This document shows, piece by piece, positions 8,484-18,120 of a DNA stretch of 64,000 bases. Source of the stretch: Peristeroidobacter agariperforans (GTDB lineage: Bacteria > Pseudomonadota > Gammaproteobacteria > Steroidobacterales > Steroidobacteraceae). The stretch is taken from the NCBI RefSeq assembly GCF_004138335.1, contig NZ_RYFW01000001.1, positions 2,046,001 through 2,110,000 on the forward strand, in the 5' to 3' direction. The notes beneath the pieces are model-generated. The model was not told the DNA's origin, did no database searches, and was given only the letters and a program-made list of their open reading frames with translations. The translations under genes and the position numbers were made by a program. Every line of letters starts with the position of its first letter. Position 1 is the stretch's first letter.

Positions 8484-8514
8484 GGGAGGAAGCGCTGCCT
8501 GAATGGATGGACGC

Positions 8515-9132
8515 TTATGCGCTGGTCAGGCGGAAGGTGATGGCGACCTGCGTCCAGGCGCTAATCGGGCTGGCGCCGTCGGTCGCGGCCACGAAGCGCC
8601 ACTTACGGACGGCTTCCATTGCAGCCTGGTCGAGTCGCGGGAAGCCGCTGCTGGTGGCCACGGCGACGTCCTTCGGACGACCCTTCTCGTCGACCAGCAC
8701 CTTCAAGCGCACCGTGCCTTCCTCACCCGCGCGACGCGAGGCTGAAGGATAGGTCGGTTCGACGCGATTGCTGGTCTTCAGATCCTGCGCGACGGCACCG
8801 GCCGTCGTTGCAGCGATCGCGTTCTCCGAAGGCGGCGTCGCCACGTCCGCCGGAGGCACGACAGGCTCGTCGAACTGGACCTCGGGCATCGGCGTCTCGG
8901 TCGGCATCACCTGATCGATCTCGGGCTTCACGGGCACCGGCGGATCGGGCTCGTCCTGAGTCTGCTCCGGAATGAACACGGCTTCGATGGGCGCCGCGAA
9001 TTGCGGCACCTTCACCACGCCCATGGTCGCGGCCAGACCGTAGATGATGAGGATGTGAATACCGATCACGGCCATCGCCGGGCCGCCGCGAGACAAGAAG
9101 CTCTGGTTGTTCGGAGTACCTGGTGCGTACAT
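8515..9132 (-). CDS. tonB: energy transducer TonB
   Basis: A 205-residue TonB protein, which carries proton-motive energy from ExbB/ExbD in the inner membrane to outer-membrane receptors. The ATG at MYAPGTPN has GGAGG five bases upstream. There is one N-terminal transmembrane helix (MAVIGIHILIIYGLAATMGVV, in part), a Pro/Glu-rich periplasmic linker (DEPDPPVPVKPEIDQ), and a C-terminal TonB domain from about residue 115 (VEPTYPSASRRAGEEGTV, AAMEAVRKWRFVAA). No exbB or exbD lies beside it, so it must use partners encoded elsewhere. It could energise the receptor at 28-30 kb. Divergent from glnE. Confidence 0.93.
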   Translation of the reverse strand: MYAPGTPNNQSFLSRGGPAMAVIGIHILIIYGLAATMGVVKVPQFAAPIEAVFIPEQTQDEPDPPVPVKPEIDQVMPTETPMPEVQFDEPVVPPADVATPPSENAIAATTAGAVAQDLKTSNRVEPTYPSASRRAGEEGTVRLKVLVDEKGRPKDVAVATSSGFPRLDQAAMEAVRKWRFVAATDGASPISAWTQVAITFRLTSA

Positions 9133-9216
9133 TCTTACCTCCACTTCTACGCAGGCCGGGCCTGCGGTCCTGCTTATAAACGGGTGGAATGAGCCAACGG
9201 TTCAACCGGCAATTCG

Positions 9217-12162
9217 ATGGAACTGTCGCGAGTTGGCGGCAACCCGAAAAAGTTCCGTACACTTGGCGTTATGACGGCATCTATTTCCGACACGGCCAGT
9301 GGCCTGCTCGCTGACAGTGAAAAGCGTTTGGCCGCTGCGCGCGAAGACAATCCAGAAGAGTGGCGGCCAATCCTCGAGGACGCGCGCGTCGTCGAGTCAT
9401 TGCCTCGTGTGTGGACATGCAGTGAGTTCGTGGCGACCAGCTGCCTTCGCTCGCCTGCGTTGTTGGCCGGCCTCATCGCCGACGGCAACCTGTTCTCGCG
9501 CGCGCCCGAGGATTGGTTGGCGCAGGAGGCAGAAGCGCGCGTGCGTGGGGAAGCAGAAGCCGACCTGATGGAGTCGCTGCGTCGGTTTCGCAAGCGGCAT
9601 ATGGTGCGAATCGCGTGGCGCGATATTGCGGGTTGGGCGACGCTCGACGAAACGTTGCGCGACCTGTCGACGCTGGCCAATGTTTGTATCGATCTCGTCT
9701 ATCGGCGCATGTATGCGGCGCTGGTCGCACGCTATGGAACGCCCCGCGGCGCGGAGAGTGGCGAAGCTCAACCGTTGATGATTCTTGGCATGGGCAAGCT
9801 CGGTGGCGGCGAGCTGAACTACTCGTCCGATATCGATCTGATCCTGCTGTATCCGGAAGACGGCGAAACCGATGGCGCACGTCCCATCGACAACGCAGAG
9901 TTCTTCCTGCGCCTCGGCCAGAAGATCGTCCAGCAACTGGCGACGCCGACGGTCGAGGGTTTTGTGTATCGGGTCGACCTGCGCTTGCGGCCGTTCGGCG
10001 ATAGCGGCCGACTCGCGCTTAGCTTCGCGTCGTTCGAACACTATCTGCAGCAGCACGGTCGCGATTGGGAGCGCTACGCGTACGTCAAAGCGCGGGCGCT
10101 CACGGCGAGGGAGCAGTTTCCGTCGCTCTACGACGAAGTGCTGCGGCCATTCGTTTATCGACGCTACCTCGACTTCAGCGTGTTCGAATCGCTGCGTGAC
10201 ATGAAGGCGATGATTGCGCGCGAAGTCGAACGGCGTGAGTTGAAGGACAACGTCAAACTCGGCCCCGGCGGCATTCGCGAAATCGAGTTCATCGTACAGG
10301 CATTCCAGCTGATCCGCGGCGGCAGCGATCGTCGCCTGCAAGGCAAAGAGCTGCGAGTGATCCTGCCGCAGCTCATCGGCCAGCGCTTGTTGCGCGAGGA
10401 CGCGGTGCGGGATCTCGAAGCGGCGTATGCCTATCTGCGCGTGCTGGAGAATCGTCTGCAGCAGTGGAATGACGAACAGACGCATCAGCTGCCCGAAGAT
10501 CCGGTTGCTCGCGAGCGGCTGGCGTTCGCAATGCATGTTGGCAGTTGGGACGAGCTCGTCGCTCAAACCAACGCGCACCGACAACGTGTCGAGCGCTACT
10601 TCACTCAGACTGTCTTCGGCCCACAGGAGCGCACTGACGGTATCGCTTCGCTCGAATCCAGCTTCGATCTGGACGTCGACGCGTCAGAACGCGCCAGCAT
10701 GTTGATCAATTGCGGTGTCGCAGATCCCGAGCCGATCAACAGTCGATTGGAAGAGCTGCGCAATAGCACTTACTACCGTCGACTCGACGACACCGGCCGT
10801 CGGCGGTTGCGCGACCTGCTGGCGCGAATTCTCCGGATGCTCGCATCGGACGCTGCGCCGACCACGACGCTCGCCAGAGTCTTGCGAATCTTCGAAATGA
10901 TCGGCGGGCGTACGGTGTACCTCGCCTTGCTCACCGAGAATGCCGCAGCCTTGAGGCGGCTCGTCGAACTGTGCGCGCACAGCCAATTCCTGGCCGATCA
11001 AATTGCCGCGCAGCCGCTGTTGTTGGATGAGCTGATCGACGAGCGCTTCATCGAAGAAGCGCCATCGCGGGCGCAGTTCGCGGCCGACCTCGCCTCTTCG
11101 CGCGGCCGCATGCAGCACGAAGATCCGGAGCGCCAGGTCGAGATTCTGCGTCAGTTCCAAAGCGCGGCGATGTTTCGAGTGGCCGTGGCCGATCTTACGG
11201 CTGGCTTGCCCCTGATGAAGGTCAGCGACCGCTTGACCGACATCGCCGAGCTCATCGTGCAGGAAACATTGTCGCTGGCGTGGGCCCAGATCACTGCCAA
11301 GCACGGCGTGCCTCGTTTCGTCGACGAGCGCGGCGAGTCGCACATGGCGCACATGATCGTCGTGGCTTACGGCAAGCTCGGCGGTTTGGAGTTGGGCTAC
11401 GGCTCCGATCTGGATCTGGTGTTCCTGCATGACTCGGTCGGCGAGTCGCAGCGGACCGATGGCGAGCAGTCCGTGGAGAACACGGTGTTCTTCCAGCGGC
11501 TCGGGCAAAGACTCGTCCACCTGTTGACCGTGCACACAGCGTCAGGCCGGTTGTACGAAGTCGACACCCGGCTGCGGCCGGGCGGCAACAAAGGCTTGCT
11601 GGTGCAGTCAGTCGCCGCGTTTCGCGAGTATGAGTTTCAGGAAGCCTGGACTTGGGAACATCAGTCGCTGCTGCGAGCCCGGGCGATTGCGGGCGACCCG
11701 CAAGTGTGCGAGCAATTCGAGCAGGCTCGCATCGAGGTGCTTCGCAATGCCGTCCGACGCGACGGCCTGAAGCATGAAGTTCGCAAGATGCGCGAGCGCA
11801 TGCGTGAAAATCTGTCCAAGGCGCGGGAAGGGCAGTTCGACCTGAAGCAGGATGCCGGCGGCATCGCCGACCTGGAGTTCCTGGTGCAGTTCTGGATGCT
11901 CGAATGGGCGGACCGCTACCCGGAGATCGTCACGTTCTCGGACAACATCCGGCAGCTGGAAAGCCTGGGCTCGGGCAACCTGGTGCCGCAGTCGCGGGTG
12001 GATTTCCTGGTCGATACCTACCGCAAATACCGCCAGCGCATGCACCGGCTGGCCCTCGATGGCGTCAAAAACGTGGTCAGCGACGCAGAATTCGTGGCCG
12101 AGCGCCGCGGCGTCGTGGAAGTTTGGCAAGAGGTCATGCGCGAGGCGGGCGATCTGCGATAA
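9217..12162 (+). CDS. glnE: bifunctional glutamine synthetase adenylyltransferase/deadenylase
   Basis: A 981-residue GlnE, which adenylylates and deadenylylates glutamine synthetase in response to PII and glutamine. Two nucleotidyltransferase domains are visible: an N-terminal adenylyl-removase with LGGGELNYSSDIDLILL near residues 196-212, and a C-terminal adenylyltransferase with KLGGLELGYGSDLDLVFL near 720-737. Each is followed by a helical regulatory segment containing GGIREIEFIVQ and GGIADLEFLVQ respectively. Length is normal for the family (about 950). The start is uncertain: MELSRVGG at 9217 or MTASISD at 9271, neither with a convincing ribosome-binding site. The zinc-finger gene follows after 34 bp. 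Confidence 0.96.
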   Translation: MELSRVGGNPKKFRTLGVMTASISDTASGLLADSEKRLAAAREDNPEEWRPILEDARVVESLPRVWTCSEFVATSCLRSPALLAGLIADGNLFSRAPEDWLAQEAEARVRGEAEADLMESLRRFRKRHMVRIAWRDIAGWATLDETLRDLSTLANVCIDLVYRRMYAALVARYGTPRGAESGEAQPLMILGMGKLGGGELNYSSDIDLILLYPEDGETDGARPIDNAEFFLRLGQKIVQQLATPTVEGFVYRVDLRLRPFGDSGRLALSFASFEHYLQQHGRDWERYAYVKARALTAREQFPSLYDEVLRPFVYRRYLDFSVFESLRDMKAMIAREVERRELKDNVKLGPGGIREIEFIVQAFQLIRGGSDRRLQGKELRVILPQLIGQRLLREDAVRDLEAAYAYLRVLENRLQQWNDEQTHQLPEDPVARERLAFAMHVGSWDELVAQTNAHRQRVERYFTQTVFGPQERTDGIASLESSFDLDVDASERASMLINCGVADPEPINSRLEELRNSTYYRRLDDTGRRRLRDLLARILRMLASDAAPTTTLARVLRIFEMIGGRTVYLALLTENAAALRRLVELCAHSQFLADQIAAQPLLLDELIDERFIEEAPSRAQFAADLASSRGRMQHEDPERQVEILRQFQSAAMFRVAVADLTAGLPLMKVSDRLTDIAELIVQETLSLAWAQITAKHGVPRFVDERGESHMAHMIVVAYGKLGGLELGYGSDLDLVFLHDSVGESQRTDGEQSVENTVFFQRLGQRLVHLLTVHTASGRLYEVDTRLRPGGNKGLLVQSVAAFREYEFQEAWTWEHQSLLRARAIAGDPQVCEQFEQARIEVLRNAVRRDGLKHEVRKMRERMRENLSKAREGQFDLKQDAGGIADLEFLVQFWMLEWADRYPEIVTFSDNIRQLESLGSGNLVPQSRVDFLVDTYRKYRQRMHRLALDGVKNVVSDAEFVAERRGVVEVWQEVMREAGDLR

Positions 12163-12196
12163 TCAGCCCCCTTACGAAGAACCTGCCGATGCCGTT

Positions 12197-12397
12197 ATGA
12201 CGACTGAACCTGCCGCCAAGCTGATCCAGCCCAACGCCCAGAACCAGTACACCGTGACCGCGGCCGACTTGCCCCTGTCGTGCCCGATGCCCGGCATGCA
12301 CCTGTGGAACTCGCATCCCAAGGTATTCCTGCCGATCGAGAAGACCGGCTGGGCCAAGTGCCCGTACTGCAGCGCTGAGTACACCTTGAGCCGCTGA
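12197..12397 (+). CDS. CHCC-type zinc-finger domain protein
   Basis: A 66-residue protein of the zf-CHCC family (related to mitochondrial NDUFS6 C-terminus). Putative zinc ligands: Cys29, His35 or His40, and Cys55/Cys58 in KCPYCSAEYTL; the core is LSCPMPGMHLWNSHPKVFL. Its function in bacteria is unknown. In many gammaproteobacteria it lies close to glnE and ilvE, consistent with its position here just downstream of glnE. The start is the ATG that gives MTTEPAAKL; the same frame stays open upstream inside glnE. Confidence 0.88.
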   Translation: MTTEPAAKLIQPNAQNQYTVTAADLPLSCPMPGMHLWNSHPKVFLPIEKTGWAKCPYCSAEYTLSR

Positions 12398-12512
12398 GCG
12401 GTGATTTTTTCATGATCGGCGTTGGCCACTGCGGGTATGTCCAGATGTCCGTGGGGGCCCGATCGAAAACTGGCTCACGCTCGGATGCCAGCGATTTGGT
12501 TACCATGGCCGG

Positions 12513-13643
12513 ATGACCAAGACACTGGACACCACGCCGGCGGCGGACGGCTTTCACATGCCGGCCGAATTCGAGGCCCACGACGGCTGTTGGATGCTGT
12601 GGCCGGAGCGGCCCAGTAACTGGCGGCTCGGCGCGAAGCCGGCACAGAAGGCGTTCGCTGCCGTTGCTACCGCAATCGCCACGGGCGAGCCCGTCACCGT
12701 CGGCGTTTCTCGCGCGCAATACCTGCAAGCTCGTGCCATGCTGCCCGATGCGATTCGCGTCGTGGAGATGTCGAGCGACGACGCCTGGATGCGCGATGTC
12801 GGCCCGACCTTCGTGGTCAACAAGCGCCGCGAGCTGCGGGGCGTCGACTGGGTGTTCAATGCCTGGGGCGGTATCGGCGGCGGTTTGTATTTCCCCTGGG
12901 ATCAGGATGACCTGGTCGCGCGCAAGGTGTGCGAGATCGAAGGCGCCGATCGTTATCGCGCGCCGTTCGTGCTGGAGGGCGGCGCCATCCATGTCGATGG
13001 CGAAGGCACGTTGATCACTACCGAAGAGTGCCTGCTCAGCCCGCATCGCAATCCGCACCTGGACAAGGGGCAGCTGGAAATCCTGCTGCACGAGTATCTG
13101 GGCATCACCAGCGTGATCTGGCTGGGTAAGGGCGTCATCGACGACGAGACCACCGGGCACGTCGACAACCTGTGCTGTTTCGCGCGCCCCGGCGAAGTGA
13201 TACTGACGTGGACCGATAACAAGCGCGATCCGCAGTACCAGGTCTCGCAGGATGCCTATGAGCGTTTGATGGGTGCTCGCGACGCTCAGGGTCGCAAGCT
13301 GAAAGTTCACAAGCTGCAGCAGCCCGGGCCGCTGAAGCGCACGCACGAAGAGTCGCTCGATGTCGATGTCGCCGATAGCGGCGCGGCCTCGCGCAAGATC
13401 GGCGAGCGGCTGGCGGCTTCGTACGTCAATTTCTATATGGGCAATTCCACCATCGTGATGCCGCTGCTCGATCCGAAGCAGGACGGCGACGCGACCCGCA
13501 CATTGCAGAAGATTTTTCCGGAGCGCCGGATCATCGGCGTGCAGGCGCGCGAGATCCTGCTCGGCGGCGGCAACATTCATTGCATTACTCAGCAGGTGCC
13601 GGCGCGTAAACCGGTGCGCAGCGGAGCTACGAAGAGGAAGTGA
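12513..13643 (+). CDS. aguA: agmatine deiminase
   Basis: A 376-residue agmatine deiminase (Porphyromonas-type peptidyl-arginine deiminase superfamily), which hydrolyses agmatine to N-carbamoylputrescine and ammonia, a step in arginine-to-putrescine conversion. The nucleophile Cys357 is in [11 protein letters not shown]; other family motifs are [41 protein letters not shown] and GHVDNLCCF. Length matches the family. No N-carbamoylputrescine amidase (aguB) is adjacent. It is followed after 3 bp by the polyphosphate:AMP phosphotransferase gene, so both are probably on one transcript. Confidence 0.95.
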   Translation: MTKTLDTTPAADGFHMPAEFEAHDGCWMLWPERPSNWRLGAKPAQKAFAAVATAIATGEPVTVGVSRAQYLQARAMLPDAIRVVEMSSDDAWMRDVGPTFVVNKRRELRGVDWVFNAWGGIGGGLYFPWDQDDLVARKVCEIEGADRYRAPFVLEGGAIHVDGEGTLITTEECLLSPHRNPHLDKGQLEILLHEYLGITSVIWLGKGVIDDETTGHVDNLCCFARPGEVILTWTDNKRDPQYQVSQDAYERLMGARDAQGRKLKVHKLQQPGPLKRTHEESLDVDVADSGAASRKIGERLAASYVNFYMGNSTIVMPLLDPKQDGDATRTLQKIFPERRIIGVQAREILLGGGNIHCITQQVPARKPVRSGATKRK

Positions 13644-13646
13644 TCC

Positions 13647-15089
13647 ATGGCAGCTCCACGCATCAGCAAGGCGGCGTTCGAACGAAATCTGCCGACACTG
13701 CGCGATGAGCTGCTCGATCTGGAGTTGAAGCTGCACACGGCGAAGTCGTGTGCCGTCGCCGTCATCATCGCCGGCACGCCGGCCGCCGGCCGCAGCGAGA
13801 CCGTCAACGCGCTGCTGGAATGGCTCGATCCCAAGCACATCGACGTACACGCGCTGGGAGCGCCTGCCGCCTACGACAAGAAGTTTCCGATCCTGTGGCG
13901 CTACTGGCGGAAGCTGCCGGCACGGGGACGCATGACGTTCTTTTTCGCCGGCTGGTATGGCGAGTATCTCAGCGGCGTCATCAAGGACAGCTCCAACGAT
14001 CACGACCGACGCTCGGTCGAGCGGATCCTGCAGTTGGAGAACATGCTGGTGCGCGATGGCGTGCGCGTCGTGAAGATCTATCTCCACACTGATCATGAAA
14101 CGCAGCAGCGGCGTCTCAAAGAACTGTGCGCCAACAAGCTCACGAGCTGGCGCGTCACCAAGGAAGATCGCTGGCAGGCGAAACACTTCAAGCGAGTGAA
14201 TCGGATCGTGCACGCTTGTTTGAAGGCGACCGATCATGAGACCGCGCCGTGGCATCGGGTCGACGGCACCGATGAGGAGTATCGGTTGCTGACGGTCGGC
14301 AAAATTCTGCGCAACGAGATCGCTGCCGGGTTGAAGCAGGCTGAGCAGAAGCGTCGCGATTGGCCCAGCGAGAAGCCGGGCAAGCTCGCGCGGCCCCCGG
14401 TGCTACAGCCACAGCACCCGCTCGATGACGATGAATACGAGCGTCAGCTCGAGACTTTGCAGGGGCGCATGGCGCGGCTCGTGCGCAAGTCGCGATTCAG
14501 CAAGCATGGTCTGGTGCTGGCATTCGAAGGCATGGACGCAGCGGGGAAGGGCGGCGCGATCCGACGGATCACGCACGCATTGGACGCGCGTCAATATCAA
14601 GTTGTGCCGGTGTCAGCGCCGACGCCGGAAGAATTGCTATATCCGTATCTGTGGCGCTTCTGGCGTCACATCCCGGCGCAGGGTTCGATCACGATTTTCG
14701 ATCGCTCCTGGTATGGGCGAGTGCTGGTGGAGCGAGTGCGCGACCTCACGCCGGATCCGGATTGGAAACGGGCTTACGCCGAAATCGTAGAGTTCGAGCG
14801 CCAGCTGACCGAGCATGGATTATTCGTTGCGAAGTTCTGGTTGTCCGTGAGCAAGGAAGAGCAGCTGAAGCGTTTCAAGGCGCGCGATGAGGATCCGCTG
14901 AAGCGCTTCAAGGTCGATCGAGAAGATTGGGCGAATCGGCGCTATTACGACGCATATCAAAATGCCGCTGCCGAAATGATCCGGCGCACTGACACGGACG
15001 ACGCGAAGTGGACGATCGTCGCCGCGGACGATAAGAAACAAGCGCGCTTGACGGTGCTGAAAGCGGTGTGCGAGACGCTGGAGCGCTGA
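13647..15089 (+). CDS. pap: polyphosphate:AMP phosphotransferase (class II PPK2)
   Basis: A 480-residue two-domain PPK2 enzyme, which phosphorylates AMP to ADP with inorganic polyphosphate. The tandem architecture is visible. In the first domain (about residues 30-230) the Walker A region is degenerate (GTPAAGRSET, near 42-51). In the second (about 265-470) it is canonical (FEGMDAAGKGGAIRR near 293). The second domain also has IFDRSWYGRVLVERV and KEEQLKRFKARDEDPLKRFK. In known enzymes of this class only the C-terminal domain is catalytic, which fits. Length and layout match the polyphosphate:AMP phosphotransferase family. Cytoplasmic. Coupled to aguA (3 bp). Confidence 0.94.
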   Translation: MAAPRISKAAFERNLPTLRDELLDLELKLHTAKSCAVAVIIAGTPAAGRSETVNALLEWLDPKHIDVHALGAPAAYDKKFPILWRYWRKLPARGRMTFFFAGWYGEYLSGVIKDSSNDHDRRSVERILQLENMLVRDGVRVVKIYLHTDHETQQRRLKELCANKLTSWRVTKEDRWQAKHFKRVNRIVHACLKATDHETAPWHRVDGTDEEYRLLTVGKILRNEIAAGLKQAEQKRRDWPSEKPGKLARPPVLQPQHPLDDDEYERQLETLQGRMARLVRKSRFSKHGLVLAFEGMDAAGKGGAIRRITHALDARQYQVVPVSAPTPEELLYPYLWRFWRHIPAQGSITIFDRSWYGRVLVERVRDLTPDPDWKRAYAEIVEFERQLTEHGLFVAKFWLSVSKEEQLKRFKARDEDPLKRFKVDREDWANRRYYDAYQNAAAEMIRRTDTDDAKWTIVAADDKKQARLTVLKAVCETLER

Positions 15090-15096
15090 CCCGGGA

Positions 15097-16134
15097 CTAC
15101 CAGCTCTGCTTGATGCCCATGACGAACACGACGTCCGGGGAGTGCTCGACCGCAAGGTCCTCACTGACGCCGACGTCGAGGCGCCACCCCGACTCGAACA
15201 GATAGTCGCCGCCCACGGTCAGCACCACTGCGTCGCTGAAAAAATCCAACTCGCTGTCGTAGGCGGCCGTATGGGCATCCACCTGCGCTTTCAATGACAA
15301 GCCGCGCCATACACTCACGCCCACGCCTGCCATGCCGCTCCAGACAACGCTGCGCTGCCTATCGGGCAGCAGATCGCCTTCGCCCAAATAAGTGACCGCT
15401 GCCTGTCCGAATGCACTCCAGTTACGGCTCAGGCGGTGTTGGCCCGCCAGCAAAAAAGAAACATCCGTTGCGCCGCTGCCAGTGAGCTCATCTGCGTCGC
15501 CAGTCGGAAACTTCAGGTTCAGCCAGGCGCTTAGACTGGATTTGTACGACTCGTACATCTCATAGCTGAGCGCCGCCTGGAGATCGCCGAGGCCGGTGGA
15601 CGATGACGTTGTATTCAGCTGCCGTGCGCCTGCTCGGGTGTAGGCGATGCGAATTCGATCTCGCGGCAGCGCAGAGCGTGCGCCGTCGGGTAGACCGAAC
15701 GTGTCGTGCCAGCTATCGATGAAACTGTCGAGGCCGCCGCTGCCGGTGTAGCGGTAAGGGAGTTGGAGCTGCCAGCCGAAGTTGCTATCGAAGTCGCCAT
15801 TCATGAACATGCCTTGCAGCGTCACGCGAGCTTCGCGTGTCTCGGCATCGACGAGGATGGCTTCGTTACCCTGCTCCTGCATGAGCGCGGTGTTGCCCCA
15901 GTAGAAGTCCAAGCGGGCCGAGAAGCCCGACCGGTGTTTGGACGGCATCGTCGTCGGCAGCCCGAGCCCCGCGAGCAGCGGATTTTGATCGCGAACCACA
16001 AATGGCGCGCGATGGTCGATTCTCGGGTGAGCGATGGAAATTTCGTCGAACCTGGACGCTTCACCGTCGGCGCCATGAACGACGCCGGAAGCCAGCAGCA
16101 GGGCGACGATCGGCAGCCGCGACTCGCGGCTCAC
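15097..16134 (-). CDS. DUF3187 family outer-membrane-type protein
   Basis: A 345-residue secreted protein with the DUF3187 signature. A signal peptide (LPIVALLLASGVVHGA) is followed by FVVRDQNPLLAGLGLP, RLDFYWGN and long alternating hydrophobic strands consistent with an outer-membrane beta barrel; it ends in KQSW. It begins with GTG that overlaps the stop of the DUF3570 gene by one base (TAGTG), so it is translationally coupled as the last gene of the leftward operon. In other genomes DUF3187 genes may also occur alone, so it could be an operon passenger. Function unknown. Confidence 0.82.
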   Translation of the reverse strand: MSRESRLPIVALLLASGVVHGADGEASRFDEISIAHPRIDHRAPFVVRDQNPLLAGLGLPTTMPSKHRSGFSARLDFYWGNTALMQEQGNEAILVDAETREARVTLQGMFMNGDFDSNFGWQLQLPYRYTGSGGLDSFIDSWHDTFGLPDGARSALPRDRIRIAYTRAGARQLNTTSSSTGLGDLQAALSYEMYESYKSSLSAWLNLKFPTGDADELTGSGATDVSFLLAGQHRLSRNWSAFGQAAVTYLGEGDLLPDRQRSVVWSGMAGVGVSVWRGLSLKAQVDAHTAAYDSELDFFSDAVVLTVGGDYLFESGWRLDVGVSEDLAVEHSPDVVFVMGIKQSW

Positions 16135-17318
16135 TAGAACCAGATCGACACGAACGCCTGAATTACGTTCGCGCCGAACTCGTACAGCGGCTCGCTGCCA
16201 GCGGGCGCGTAGCCCGGGTCGGTGGGAAGCAGTTTCGACGCGCGCGCGTCGCGGAAGTCGTCGTATTGGAACTCGATGCGATCGTAGAACAGATTCACCG
16301 AGCCCTTCTTCACGAAGCGCCAGCCGGTCTGGGCGAACTCATAACTCGCGCCAATGCGGAATGCGACGCTGTTGAAGGTCGACAGCTCCTTGTCGCGCGC
16401 CAGGAAATTCTGCTCGTTCACGCGGCCAAACAGGTCGGCATAGAACTCGGCGTGGTCCTGCTGGTAGTAACGAACGCGCGCTTCCAGCGTCCATTGCTGC
16501 TTGATCGGATGAACGTAGCCGAGCTCGAAGGTGTCGGCGCGAATGTCCCACGTATCCGTGAAGAATCGGTAGCCGCCGTAAATAGCGGCGCGATACGGCA
16601 GGAAGTAACGCCCGTTCAACGCGACCGCATTGCTGGTGCGAGTGCGCGGATAGATTTCCTGCGCGAGGATGAAGCGGCGGTTGTCGTTCGGATCGATGTA
16701 TCGATACGAGCGGTACGGATTGTTCAGGAAGCCTTCGTCCGTGATCACCTCGAGGTTCATCGTGGCGATCAACGACTTGGTGAGGATCTGCGAGACGCCG
16801 ACCCGGTAGCTCCAGCGGTCGATGTCTTGTTCGAAGCTCGGGTCGGTGGAGTTGCGCACCTTATCGGAGCCACGCGAGAAGCCCATGCTGATCGTCGTCA
16901 GGTCGCCGAACAGATCCTGGCTCAGGCCGAAGCTCGCCGTCTGCGCTTCGTAATCGTTCTCGTCGCTGTTGGTATAGCTGAGGTTGTACGTTGTCTTGCC
17001 GCGCAGATATTCGAAGCCGAGCGAGTACTGATCGCGCTCTTCTTTGTATTCGCTCGCGCCGCTCACCTCGACGTCGATGGACGCGCTGGTGATCATGTCC
17101 TGATAGTAGTTGGCGCTGACGGCGTACTTTTCCGCCATCTTCTTTCGCACCAGCACCGACGGGCCGTGAATGGTCACGCCGCCGCCTTCGTAACGGTGAT
17201 AAAGCGCGTCGGCGCGATCATCCGGCAGCACGCCGGCCGAGCTCGCCAGGGGCAGCGCCAGTGCGGCGCAGGCCGCCATCGACCGGAGAATGCGTGCTTT
17301 ATTGCGGGCGAGGCTCAT
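16134..17318 (-). CDS. DUF3570 outer-membrane beta-barrel protein
   Basis: A 394-residue protein with a signal peptide (ILRSMAACAALALPLASSAG) and the DUF3570 layout. It starts with DRADALYHRYEGGGVTIHGPS (in part), then VSANYYQDMITSASIDV, and continues as amphipathic strands with periodic aromatic residues, ending in AFVSIWF, a C-terminal Phe typical of barrels inserted by BamA. DUF3570 genes often sit with DUF4266, a thioredoxin-like protein and ApbE in gammaproteobacteria (from memory), and the first two are its neighbours here. The gene starts 8 bp after the DUF4266 gene. Its role is unknown; a channel or scaffold of an envelope redox system is inference. Confidence 0.85.
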   Translation of the reverse strand: MSLARNKARILRSMAACAALALPLASSAGVLPDDRADALYHRYEGGGVTIHGPSVLVRKKMAEKYAVSANYYQDMITSASIDVEVSGASEYKEERDQYSLGFEYLRGKTTYNLSYTNSDENDYEAQTASFGLSQDLFGDLTTISMGFSRGSDKVRNSTDPSFEQDIDRWSYRVGVSQILTKSLIATMNLEVITDEGFLNNPYRSYRYIDPNDNRRFILAQEIYPRTRTSNAVALNGRYFLPYRAAIYGGYRFFTDTWDIRADTFELGYVHPIKQQWTLEARVRYYQQDHAEFYADLFGRVNEQNFLARDKELSTFNSVAFRIGASYEFAQTGWRFVKKGSVNLFYDRIEFQYDDFRDARASKLLPTDPGYAPAGSEPLYEFGANVIQAFVSIWF

Positions 17319-17326
17319 GCGATGTC

Positions 17327-17563
17327 TCAGTTACAGCCGCAGCCGCCACCACCGCCGCCGAGTGCGCCACGAGCCCCTTCGCGAGCTTCCCACACGTGGT
17401 CGATATAAGCAGAGGAAACGGGATTGGGATTCGCGGACATGATGGGATCGGCCAGCTGCTGGCGCTCATAAGGCTTCACCCACGGCTCGATGTTGCCGCA
17501 GGCGGAAAGCCCCGAGACCAGCGCCACGCTGAACACTACCTTGACCGCGATTCCCTTGATCAC
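17327..17563 (-). CDS. DUF4266 lipoprotein with Gly-rich CGCN tail
   Basis: A 78-residue lipoprotein: signal peptide VKVVFSVALVSGLSAC with Cys22 as lipid site, then VKPYERQQLADPIMS, a family motif of DUF4266, and AYIDHVWEAREGARGALGG leading into a six-glycine run and a terminal CGCN. The Gly-rich tail with two cysteines is remarkable for so small a protein and could bind metal or haem, or be a modification site. It lies between the TlpA gene (11 bp) and the DUF3570 gene (8 bp), which is the usual DUF4266/DUF3570 pairing. Confidence 0.85.
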   Translation of the reverse strand: MIKGIAVKVVFSVALVSGLSACGNIEPWVKPYERQQLADPIMSANPNPVSSAYIDHVWEAREGARGALGGGGGGCGCN

Positions 17564-17574
17564 GTCGTGACCTC

Positions 17575-18075
17575 TTACTCTTTCAGCAGGGCGCGAATCT
17601 GGTTCAGATACTCGCCTTCGTCGCCCGGCTTGTAGCCCCGGTGCAGGTAGCGGATGTTGCCCTTGCGATCGATGAACACCGTGCTCGGCATGGCGTTCAC
17701 GTCGTACAGCTTGCTCACCTTGCTCTCGCGGTCGAACAGCACCGGGAACGAGACCGGCGTGTCTTGCAACCAGCGTTCAGCGTCCGCGGTGTTCGCTTCC
17801 ACATTCACGCCGACCATGGTGAAGCCGAGCGAACTGTAGCGCTTGTGCATCTTTTCGAGAAGCGGCATTTCCGTGCGGCACGGACCGCACCAGCTCGCCC
17901 AGAAATTCAACATCACCACTTTGCCTTTGAGCTGCTCCAGCGACACATTGTCGCCAGCTCGCGACGGCAGGCTGAAGGTGGGCGCGACGCCGGTCGAGGT
18001 GCTGGCGCCGACCAGCGAAGAAACAACCAGCGCGCTGCACAGAGCGGCGGCGCGAATCCATTTGCTCATCGACAT
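17575..18075 (-). CDS. TlpA-like thiol:disulfide reductase, periplasmic
   Basis: A 166-residue thioredoxin-fold protein with a Sec signal peptide (start MSMSKWIRAAALCSALVV, GAGGG about 10 bases upstream). The redox motif WCGPC lies near residue 62 in LNFWASWCGPCRTEMPLL; the cis-Pro loop is NAMPSTVFIDRKG. This is the TlpA/ResA/CcmG type, which reduces disulfides in the periplasm and often keeps CxxCH motifs reduced before haem attachment. That is apt here, since the same gene block encodes several CxxCH proteins. It lies downstream of the two barrel genes and upstream of DUF4266. Specific partner unknown. Confidence 0.92.
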   Translation of the reverse strand: MSMSKWIRAAALCSALVVSSLVGASTSTGVAPTFSLPSRAGDNVSLEQLKGKVVMLNFWASWCGPCRTEMPLLEKMHKRYSSLGFTMVGVNVEANTADAERWLQDTPVSFPVLFDRESKVSKLYDVNAMPSTVFIDRKGNIRYLHRGYKPGDEGEYLNQIRALLKE

Positions 18076-18120
18076 GAGAGACGACCCTCTATGACACACA
18101 GATCCAGCGGGTATCGTCGC

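Noticed and set aside
12195-14255. A 686-codon minus-strand frame over aguA and pap
   Set aside because: Antisense to two strongly supported enzyme genes; no motif of its own.
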